DNA of 64,000 nucleotides, from the NCBI GenBank assembly GCA_002839155.1, contig PGXM01000012.1:1-64000 (forward strand), given 5' to 3'. The notes beneath the pieces were generated by a model that was given only the letters and a program-made list of their open reading frames with translations, was not told where the DNA came from and ran no database searches. Positions 50,701 to 57,722 of this stretch are shown piece by piece (position 1 is the first letter of the stretch; each line of letters begins with the position of its first letter). The stretch is from Tenericutes bacterium HGW-Tenericutes-1 (GTDB lineage: Bacteria > Bacillota_I > Bacilli_A > Izemoplasmatales > Hujiaoplasmataceae). A program made the position numbers and the translations under genes.

Positions 50701-51754
50701 ACAGGCCCTTAAACAATCGGGCTTTAAAATTTTAAGCATGATAATTCCAGTACTCATCGCCTTTGCGATTGGTGCAATTGTGATTCTATTCGCAAAAGAG
50801 AACCCTTTAAAAATCTATTTTATATTATTTGATCGTTCTTTCTTTAGAATTCAAGGATTATTAAAGACGCTCCATTATGCTGGACCACTCATTTTAGCGG
50901 GACTAGCAATCGCATTGAGTTTTAAAGCAGGGCTGTTTAATATGGGTATTGAAGGACAAATAATCTCTGCTGGATTTGTGGTAGCTGTTTTAGGATACCT
51001 ATGGCAATCACTTCCATCGATAGTTTTAATACCACTATTATTAATCATCGGTACACTCGTTGGAGTCATTGTAGCGATACTTCCAGCTATTCTAAAAGCG
51101 CGATATAATGTCAATGAAATGGTCGTTACTTTACTTTTAAATTATGCGATTATTCAAGTTTTAGAATATTTAACTTCCAATGTATTCAGAGATCCATCTA
51201 GCGGTTATGTATCAACCAACATGATTGGACAAAGTGCAATTATGACTCGATTGTTTGGGTCGAAACTTACCATGTTTTTCTTTGTTGTCGTTGTAGTATT
51301 TGTGATTTTTTATTATATCTTTAATCGATCCAAATTAGGCTACGAGATAACAGCGATGGGAAAAAATCGTTTCTTTGCAGAAGCAACTGGAATGAGAATA
51401 CAAAGAAAGATTATGATAATAATGCTTACCAGCGGTGCGCTAGCTGGGCTAGCTGGAGCTGGATGGATGTTATCAGAAAAATTTTCATACACCCTTGATT
51501 TTTCCGGTACTCCAGGTTTGGGATGGGATGGAATGTTAATAGCATTATTAGGAAGTCATAGTCCGATTGGGATATTGGTTGCTGGTATCTTTTATGCTAT
51601 ATTAAAAACTGGTAGTTCTAATATTGCAATTTTTACCAATGTTCCAGCAGAAATTATTGTTCTTCTTCAAGCGCTTATAGTCCTATTTTTATCATTAAAA
51701 ATGATTATTAAAGCCGCTTCTAAAAGGGCATCAAAAAGAAAGGAGAAAAACTGA
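50687..51754 (+). CDS. Nucleoside ABC transporter permease 1
   Basis: 355 residues from ATG 50687, preceded by AAAGGA. ATG 50636 upstream lies deep in the ATPase gene and lacks a site. About nine hydrophobic helices; KAGLFNMGIEGQIISAGF and NEMVVTLLLNYAI are typical of YufP/NupP permeases. A basic C-terminal tail (KKAASKRASKRKE-like) faces the cytoplasm. Works with permease 2. Confidence 0.9.
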   Translation: MKYDKQALKQSGFKILSMIIPVLIAFAIGAIVILFAKENPLKIYFILFDRSFFRIQGLLKTLHYAGPLILAGLAIALSFKAGLFNMGIEGQIISAGFVVAVLGYLWQSLPSIVLIPLLLIIGTLVGVIVAILPAILKARYNVNEMVVTLLLNYAIIQVLEYLTSNVFRDPSSGYVSTNMIGQSAIMTRLFGSKLTMFFFVVVVVFVIFYYIFNRSKLGYEITAMGKNRFFAEATGMRIQRKIMIIMLTSGALAGLAGAGWMLSEKFSYTLDFSGTPGLGWDGMLIALLGSHSPIGILVAGIFYAILKTGSSNIAIFTNVPAEIIVLLQALIVLFLSLKMIIKAASKRASKRKEKN

Positions 51755-52671
51755 TGGACTTCATCATAAAAATTTTCTCTGATTCTCTCTATTTTACCGG
51801 GCCGATACTTTTGTGTACATTAGGTGGCCTCTTTGCTTATAAAGCCAATATGATTAATATTGGATTAGAAGGTATGATGTTATTTGGAGGCTTTATATCT
51901 GCGTTAATCTTATTCTTTACTCACAGTTGGATTATTGCATTTATAGCAGCGATATTATTAGCAATCTTACTGGGTCTATTATTTAGTTATTTTGGAGTAA
52001 CTAAAAAAGCAAACTTTATTATTACAGGGTTCGCCATCAATTTATTAGCAATTGCGGTCGGAAAGTATGTTTTGGCCGCATTAGGGTCAATTGATATCAA
52101 CGTCATTTCAGATGTGACTCGACAAATGGCTGCAATCGACTTAGGCATTATCGGTGAAATTCCAGTCATTGGACCCATTATCAATAAACAATCATTCTTA
52201 ACTTACTTTTCATTCATTTTGATATTTATCTGCCAATTTGTTTTATTTAATACCAAATTTGGAACTTATGTTCGCGTTGTTGGTGAATCAGAGGAAGCGG
52301 CTAAGTCAATTGGTATATCCATTAATAAAATTAAATATTTAGCTGTCATTATCGGTGCGTTATTATGCGCTTTTGCAGGATACAATGTCGCAATTAATCA
52401 ATTAGCTTCTTATACACCAGATATTACTGCGGGAACGGGATTTATTGCAATTGCTGCGATCTATTGTGGTGCAGGAAACCCAAAAAATTCATCACTCTAC
52501 GCCATTTTATTTGGATTATCAAGATCATTAGCCGTCAACTTATCATTAAGAATTGGAACAATTGCTGGATTACTTGAGATGATTCCATATATTATGATTA
52601 TTATTGTCCTAACCGTTGTCGGAATAATCCGAAAACGCAAAACATTATATAGGGGGTTTTTACATGAATAA
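51754..52671 (+). CDS. Nucleoside ABC transporter permease 2
   Basis: 305 residues, eight or more hydrophobic helices, with ANMINIGLEGMMLFGGF and GTGFIAIAAIYCGAGNP, typical of YufQ/NupQ. Its ATG overlaps the previous stop (TGATG), and AGGAGA lies upstream. It completes an importer of one lipoprotein, one double ATPase and two permeases. Confidence 0.92.
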   Translation: MDFIIKIFSDSLYFTGPILLCTLGGLFAYKANMINIGLEGMMLFGGFISALILFFTHSWIIAFIAAILLAILLGLLFSYFGVTKKANFIITGFAINLLAIAVGKYVLAALGSIDINVISDVTRQMAAIDLGIIGEIPVIGPIINKQSFLTYFSFILIFICQFVLFNTKFGTYVRVVGESEEAAKSIGISINKIKYLAVIIGALLCAFAGYNVAINQLASYTPDITAGTGFIAIAAIYCGAGNPKNSSLYAILFGLSRSLAVNLSLRIGTIAGLLEMIPYIMIIIVLTVVGIIRKRKTLYRGFLHE

Positions 52672-53227
52672 AACAGCGCTCATTGTCGTTGATATGATCT
52701 ATGATTTTACCAACCCCGAGGGAAAAGTTTATTACCCACAAAATCAAAAAGTAATCTATCATATTATTGATTTAGTTCGAGAGGCGAGACAATCTAATTG
52801 TCAAATTATCTACATTCAACATACCGTTACGAAAGAAATGTTAGCTAATAATATCAAAAAAACACGCGAGTGTTGTGTAGAAGGCACGGGCGGAAATAAC
52901 ATTGATGAACGTCTTGAGGTTCAACCAAATGATTGGATTATTAAAAAGCATAAGTATAGTGCGTTTTTTGAAACGCCACTCAATCATTTACTTAAGAAAA
53001 ATGACATCACACAATTAATTGTCGTTGGAACAAAGACCAACAATTGTGTGTATGCTACAATTTTAGATGCTTACAATCATGATTACATTACCTACGTTGT
53101 AAAAGAATGTGTTGGAACAAGCGATATAACAACGAATGAAATTTATTTACGTGATATTGGCAAGTACTTAGGTGAAGTACGATCAATGGATGAAATAAAA
53201 GTGTTATTAAGAGCAGGTGTTTTATAA
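52664..53227 (+). CDS. Isochorismatase-family cysteine hydrolase
   Basis: 187 residues, Rossmann-like fold with the catalytic triad D10 (VVDMIYDF), K95 (KKHKYSAF) and C128 (TNNCVYATI) in place. A possible cis-peptide/oxyanion GTKTNN precedes the cysteine. The DxH metal site of nicotinamidases is not visible after the second strand (YIQHTVTKE instead), so a carbamoyl or ureido amide hydrolase (RutB, N-carbamoylsarcosine or biuret type) is more likely than nicotinamidase. It overlaps permease 2 by eight bases, so its substrate probably derives from the imported compound. Confidence 0.85.
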   Translation: MNKTALIVVDMIYDFTNPEGKVYYPQNQKVIYHIIDLVREARQSNCQIIYIQHTVTKEMLANNIKKTRECCVEGTGGNNIDERLEVQPNDWIIKKHKYSAFFETPLNHLLKKNDITQLIVVGTKTNNCVYATILDAYNHDYITYVVKECVGTSDITTNEIYLRDIGKYLGEVRSMDEIKVLLRAGVL

Positions 53228-54183
53228 TGTTCGATTTAATTGCGAGTGGCTATTGTTCAATGGACCGAATCATCAAGATTGATCCAAAAGCAAAAATATC
53301 GAAAACTTCTATTGTTCAAAATGATGATAACTCAGTGATTCGATATGGTGGTTGTGGTATTAACGTAGCCACATGCCTTTCAAGACTTGATAAAAAAGCA
53401 TTACCAATCATCCGTGTCGGTGATGATTATGAATCAACTGGATTTAAAGATTTTATCGAGAAAGAAAAACTAAGTTCTGATGCAATTACTCGTGTTCAAG
53501 GTGTGTCTACGAGTTGCTGTTATTTGATTGAAAATCCCACATCTGAACATATCACATTGTTTTATCCTGGTGCTATGAATGCAGATCACTTCCGAAAGTA
53601 TGATAGACAATGGTTTTCATCATCTAAATTAGCTTTAATGACAGTAGCATCGAAAATTGATAATGTTGAATTTTTAAAAAGAACGATGGAAGCAAAGTTA
53701 CCTTTATTTTTAGGTATGAAGTTTGATAAAAATGCTTTTCCATCCAGATTCTTAAATAAAGTTGTAAGAAATGCAACAGGTATTTTTGCAAATGAGATTG
53801 AGTCAGATTATATTTTATCGGTCATGAAACAAAACACGATTGAGGACCTATTTAAGACTAATCCGTTGCTTGATTTTTATATCATCACCAAAGGGAAACA
53901 AGGAAGTTTAGGATACTTCCGTCATAACAAGGAAGTTCATATTCAAAATGCACCAATTGTTCCAGCTAAACAATTCGTAGACGCAGTTGGATCAGGAGAT
54001 GCGTATATCGCAGGTTTCATCTATGGATATCTTGGTGGTCAATCAATCCTCGATTCCATGCGAATTGGAGCTACATTAGCCAGTTTTGTTATTGAAGGCA
54101 TGGGGGCAACTTCTAATGCACCAAATATAGAGTCATTAAACGCAAGATATCATGCCACATTTTTTGAAGGAGATCAATTATGA
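53227..54183 (+). CDS. PfkB-family sugar or nucleoside kinase
   Basis: 318 residues, ribokinase fold. The N-terminal glycine motif is YGGCGINVATCLSRLDKKA, and the catalytic base D258 is in DAVGSGDAYIAGF. IGATLASFVIEGMGA is the adenine-side region. It phosphorylates a sugar, sugar-1-phosphate or nucleoside with ATP. The adjacent phosphorylase suggests ribose-1-phosphate, deoxyribose or the nucleoside itself. Members of the family include ribokinase, pseudouridine kinase, and archaeal ribose-1-phosphate kinase. It overlaps the hydrolase gene by one base and the phosphorylase gene by ATGA. Confidence 0.88.
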   Translation: MFDLIASGYCSMDRIIKIDPKAKISKTSIVQNDDNSVIRYGGCGINVATCLSRLDKKALPIIRVGDDYESTGFKDFIEKEKLSSDAITRVQGVSTSCCYLIENPTSEHITLFYPGAMNADHFRKYDRQWFSSSKLALMTVASKIDNVEFLKRTMEAKLPLFLGMKFDKNAFPSRFLNKVVRNATGIFANEIESDYILSVMKQNTIEDLFKTNPLLDFYIITKGKQGSLGYFRHNKEVHIQNAPIVPAKQFVDAVGSGDAYIAGFIYGYLGGQSILDSMRIGATLASFVIEGMGATSNAPNIESLNARYHATFFEGDQL

Positions 54184-54950
54184 AGCCAACACTTTATATG
54201 AAATGTACCAACGAGACCGTCTCACCTTATGTCATCTTTTCAGGAGATCCGTGGCGAGTTGAAGTTTTAAAAACATATCTTGATAACCCAACTCACGTTG
54301 CGTTTTCAAGAGAATTTAATACCTATACTGGATATTATAAAGGGATGAAAGTGACTGTTTCATCGACTGGAATTGGAGCTCCATCTGCCGCAATAGCCAT
54401 GGAAGAGATGTATGAATGTGGCATGAAAGTGGCACTTCGAATGGGTACTGTTATGTCATTAAAAGATGAACTTCTAGGGCATTACATTGTTCCAGTTGGT
54501 TCTGTAAGAGACGAATCCACGAGTTCGACATATATCGATAAATCATACCCTGCGGTTGCTGATTTTAATTTTGTGAGCATTATAAGCCGAGTCATCAAAA
54601 ACACAGGGTCAAAAGTAGATAATGGTATTAATGCCACTATGGATGGATACTACTCACAAATGAGAGAATCAAAACTATCTCTTGAAAGAGAAATTAACAT
54701 CCAATCAATTTTTGATAATCTCAAAAAAAATCACGTTTCAGGTATTGATATGGAATCAGCTTGTATGCTTGTCGTAGGTCGATTGATGAATGTTAAGACG
54801 GCATCTCTTACCCTTGTTACCGTTCTAGAAAATCTTAAAGACATGTTGAAAGATAAAGAACGTGAAACTAAAGAACAAGAATTATGTCAAATAGCATTAG
54901 AGAGCATTTATCAATATTACTTAGAGGAGAATAAAAATGAATCAAAATAA
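54180..54950 (+). CDS. Uridine phosphorylase-like nucleoside phosphorylase
   Basis: 256 residues of the NP-I family. FSGDPWRVEVLK holds the phosphate-site GDPxR, SREFNTYTGYYKG and STGIGAPSAAIAMEE are shared with uridine phosphorylase, and RMGTVMSL replaces the usual RxGTxGxx. VSGIDMESACMLVVGRL holds the ribose-binding MES. It splits a nucleoside with phosphate into base and (deoxy)ribose-1-phosphate. Base specificity cannot be called. It lies between the PfkB kinase and BtpA genes and overlaps both. Confidence 0.87.
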   Translation: MKPTLYMKCTNETVSPYVIFSGDPWRVEVLKTYLDNPTHVAFSREFNTYTGYYKGMKVTVSSTGIGAPSAAIAMEEMYECGMKVALRMGTVMSLKDELLGHYIVPVGSVRDESTSSTYIDKSYPAVADFNFVSIISRVIKNTGSKVDNGINATMDGYYSQMRESKLSLEREINIQSIFDNLKKNHVSGIDMESACMLVVGRLMNVKTASLTLVTVLENLKDMLKDKERETKEQELCQIALESIYQYYLEENKNESK

Positions 54951-55737
54951 TGTAATAGGATTAAACAAAAAAACAGTTATCGGCATGGTCCACTGTTTAC
55001 CTTTACCTGGAAGTGCTGGATTTCAAAATAATATGAATGAAATTCGAGTTCAAGCAATTGAGGATGCAATCACGCTTGAAAAAGCGGGGTGTGATGCACT
55101 AATCGTAGAAAATATGGGTGATGGACCTTTTTCAGTCTTTCTTAACACAGAACAAATTGCTGCCTTATCATCAATTGCAACTTTAGTAAAAGAAAAAGTA
55201 TCAATTCCGATTGGAATTGATGCTGCATTTAGTGATTATAAGGCGTCTTTAGCTATTGCTAAAGCAATTGAAGCTGATTTTGTTAGAATCCCTGTTTTTG
55301 TAGACACTGTCATGTTTTACGGAGGTACTATTGAACCTTGTGCTCGTGAAACACTGCTTTATAGAAAACAACTAAATGCTGATAATATTCTCATATTGGC
55401 TGATATTCAAGTAAAACATACGTATATGATTAATCCAAGTATCTCAATTGAAGATTCAGCACATATGGCAGAAAAGTGTGGCGCTGACGCCATCATCGTT
55501 ACAGGAGCTTCTATCGGCGCAGAAACGCCCTTTGATATTATTGAAAGAGTCAAAAAAGTAGTGAGTATTCCTGTTATCGCGGGCTCTGGAATAAAACCAT
55601 CCAATATAAAGAAACAGTTATCACTTGCAGATGGATGTGTCGTTGGTTCAAGTTTAAAAGAAAACGGCATCATCAGTAATCCCGTTTCTTATGATTTGAC
55701 AAAAAAAGTGATTGACGCTTTAAGGAAGGGTGAGTAA
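54937..55737 (+). CDS. BtpA/SgcQ-family TIM-barrel protein
   Basis: 266 residues. The hallmark GMVHCLPLPGSAGF is near residue 17, with ALIVENMGDGPF, DFVRIPVFVDTVMFYGG and a C-terminal phosphate-binding-like GSGIKPSNIKK then VVGSSLKENG. BtpA is named for a photosystem I biogenesis factor in cyanobacteria, but most bacterial members (for example SgcQ) sit in sugar operons and are presumed to act on phosphorylated sugars. Here it may be the isomerase or a second aldolase of the route (inference). It overlaps the phosphorylase gene by 14 bases, with GGAGAATAAAA before the ATG. Confidence 0.87.
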   Translation: MNQNNVIGLNKKTVIGMVHCLPLPGSAGFQNNMNEIRVQAIEDAITLEKAGCDALIVENMGDGPFSVFLNTEQIAALSSIATLVKEKVSIPIGIDAAFSDYKASLAIAKAIEADFVRIPVFVDTVMFYGGTIEPCARETLLYRKQLNADNILILADIQVKHTYMINPSISIEDSAHMAEKCGADAIIVTGASIGAETPFDIIERVKKVVSIPVIAGSGIKPSNIKKQLSLADGCVVGSSLKENGIISNPVSYDLTKKVIDALRKGE

Positions 55738-55743
55738 ATACAC

Positions 55744-56895
55744 ATGATGAGACCGATGAAATTAGGTGGACAAGAACTGTTATTTGGCGAAGGGACACTA
55801 GCTCACCTAGCTACATTAAAGTATAAAAAAGCGGTGATTGTTCTTGCCAACGATGTGATGATTCAAAACGGTGTCATGTCGATTATAAAAGGCCACTTAA
55901 CTACTGCACAAATTCCATTTGAATCATTTATTGGTATTGAATCTGATCCAGGCTTTTCAACGGTCATGCGAGGCGCAGAGTTCATGAGAAAACACGAACC
56001 AGATTTAATAATCGCTGTTGGTGGCGGTTCAGCAATGGACGCTGCGAAAGCGATGTGGATTTATTATGAAAATCCTGAGATAAAAGATTTAGTGACGTTA
56101 ATGGATAAAAATAAATTCCCGTTATTAAGAAAAAAAGCAAAACTAATTTGTATTCCTTCAACAGCCGGCACCGCCTCAGAAGTATCTCGTTCAATCGTCA
56201 TTACTGATGATAAAACAGGGATAAAATACGGCATTGGAAACATGGAAATGGTCCCTGATATTGCCATATGTGACCCTGTCACGACCTTATCACTACCAAA
56301 ATCAATTACTGCTGAGACTGGTATGGATGCAATGTGCCATGCTTTAGAAGCTATTGTATCAAATCGTGCTAATTATATATCAGATATTTTAGCAGAAAAG
56401 GCTATACTAGATATCTTTGAAACCTTACCTAAAGTTCTCAAGGATGGATCAAATGTATCCTATAGAGAAAAAATGCTGACCGCAGCGATGGTGGCTGGTT
56501 TAGCATTTACCAATGTATCGTTGGGGATAACACATTCGATCGCTCATGGATTAGGAAGTTTATTTAAAATGCCCCATGGGTTGGCAAATGCTATATTATT
56601 ACCCTATATCGTAGAATTCAATTCACAAAATGAAAGTGCCAAAAAAATCTATGATGGTTTAGCAACGAAACTAGGTTATGTCGATTTAGTCTCTGCCCTA
56701 AAAGATTTAAATCATACATTGGGTATTCCAAGTAATCTGTCCGAAAAACTATCAGACAAGTCAAAATTTGATGAAAATCTTTCTACATTAATCGAGTATG
56801 CTCTTTCAGATGGTTGCACAAAAACGAATCCAATTATTCCAACAAAAGCACAAATGCAAGCCATTATTGAATTGGCTTATAAAGGAGGACAATAA
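55744..56895 (+). CDS. Iron-containing alcohol dehydrogenase of the nucleoside operon
   Basis: 383 residues. Nucleotide loop is VGGGSAMDAAKA (near 93). Metal ligands are the aspartate of GMDAMCHALEA with its histidine, and the histidines in THSIAHGLG and FKMPHGLANAILLP. It differs clearly from the YqhD-like enzyme at 29060 and is closer to the 1,3-propanediol/lactaldehyde type. Likely role is reduction of a short aldehyde released from the sugar, regenerating NAD. Six bases after the BtpA gene, with a GGGTGAG-like site. Confidence 0.9.
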   Translation: MMRPMKLGGQELLFGEGTLAHLATLKYKKAVIVLANDVMIQNGVMSIIKGHLTTAQIPFESFIGIESDPGFSTVMRGAEFMRKHEPDLIIAVGGGSAMDAAKAMWIYYENPEIKDLVTLMDKNKFPLLRKKAKLICIPSTAGTASEVSRSIVITDDKTGIKYGIGNMEMVPDIAICDPVTTLSLPKSITAETGMDAMCHALEAIVSNRANYISDILAEKAILDIFETLPKVLKDGSNVSYREKMLTAAMVAGLAFTNVSLGITHSIAHGLGSLFKMPHGLANAILLPYIVEFNSQNESAKKIYDGLATKLGYVDLVSALKDLNHTLGIPSNLSEKLSDKSKFDENLSTLIEYALSDGCTKTNPIIPTKAQMQAIIELAYKGGQ

Positions 56896-56898
56896 ACG

Positions 56899-57618
56899 AT
56901 GAATTTGATTCTTTATATGTCATTAGGATCGCCTTCACTTGAAAAAAGCATTGAGACTGCTCGTAACTACGTTGCGGGTGGTTGTGATGTGATAGAGGCT
57001 GATTTCCCAGCCAAAGATCCTTATCTTGATAGTCCTTATATTCAAAGTCGTATGGCTGAAGCATTAAGAAATTGTCCAGATTATGATCAATATATGGCTG
57101 CCATTGAGACAATAAAATTACAAAATCCAAAAACTCAGTTTTTTTATTTAATTTACGAAAGAACAATTCTTGAAATCGGTCTCCAGAAATTTATTGATTT
57201 TTGTCATCGAAGCAATCAAAAAGATGTCATCTTAGTGGGCACTGAGTTTCCTCATGTCAGAAAAGCTCTGGTTGATTCAGGCTTGCTCGCAAGTGCGTTT
57301 ATTCGTTATCATTTACCGGATGAAGATATCGAAGTAGCCAAGAAAGCCAATGGTTTTATTTACTTACAAGCCTCTCCTGCCGGGCTATTACACCCTAAGT
57401 ATCAAACGCTTAAAGATATTATTCATCACTTAAGGGTTGATCATGGATTACAAAACCGTATTAACTGTGGTATTGGTGTATCATCCCCTGAATACGTAAA
57501 ACTTGTTAAAGAGGCTGGGGCAGATGGCGCATTTGTTGGAGCTATTGTCTTGCATCTTCATGAAAAACCAGAAGAAATGAAACAATTAATTCGAAAATTA
57601 AAAGATCAAACACTATAA
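56899..57618 (+). CDS. TrpA-like TIM-barrel lyase (orphan, not tryptophan synthesis)
   Basis: 239 residues, about 25-30 shorter than TrpA. It shares the catalytic pattern: E33 and D44 in EADFPAKDPYLDSP are 11 residues apart, as E49 and D60 of tryptophan synthase alpha. FIYLQASPAGLLH and NCGIGVSSPEYV correspond to the later barrel strands. The phosphate-loop GSA is replaced by GAI in FVGAIVL. No trpB or other trp gene is linked. TrpA performs a retro-aldol cleavage releasing glyceraldehyde-3-phosphate, so this enzyme may cleave a sugar phosphate in the operon's pathway (inference). AGGAGGACAATAAACG precedes the ATG. Last gene before the terminator. Confidence 0.82.
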   Translation: MNLILYMSLGSPSLEKSIETARNYVAGGCDVIEADFPAKDPYLDSPYIQSRMAEALRNCPDYDQYMAAIETIKLQNPKTQFFYLIYERTILEIGLQKFIDFCHRSNQKDVILVGTEFPHVRKALVDSGLLASAFIRYHLPDEDIEVAKKANGFIYLQASPAGLLHPKYQTLKDIIHHLRVDHGLQNRINCGIGVSSPEYVKLVKEAGADGAFVGAIVLHLHEKPEEMKQLIRKLKDQTL

Positions 57619-57626
57619 AATAATAA

Positions 57627-57662
57627 AAAGATTCTTGCTGAATACAAGAATCTTTCTTTTTT
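57627..57662. terminator. Terminator of the nucleoside operon (bidirectional)
   Basis: Perfect 11-bp stem AAAGATTCTTG/CAAGAATCTTT (57627-57655, seven-base loop) followed on the plus strand by CTTTTTT. On the minus strand the tail is TTATTATTTT, so it may also serve the GGDEF gene. Confidence 0.9.
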
Positions 57663-57722
57663 ATGTAAAAAATCCAAATAAATATAAATTAACGATATTA
57701 AAACTAAAAATCAAATGAGAAG

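Noticed and set aside
52664-53227. Nicotinamidase within a nicotinamide riboside salvage route
   Set aside because: The phosphorylase plus amidase pairing made this attractive, but the DxH metal motif of nicotinamidases is not visible.
53227-54183. Pseudouridine kinase assignment for the PfkB gene
   Set aside because: A PsuG glycosidase would be expected beside it; instead an NP-I phosphorylase follows, so specificity is left open.
56899-57618. Tryptophan biosynthesis
   Set aside because: Only a TrpA-like gene is present; no trpB, trpC, trpD or trpF nearby and the operon is otherwise about nucleosides.
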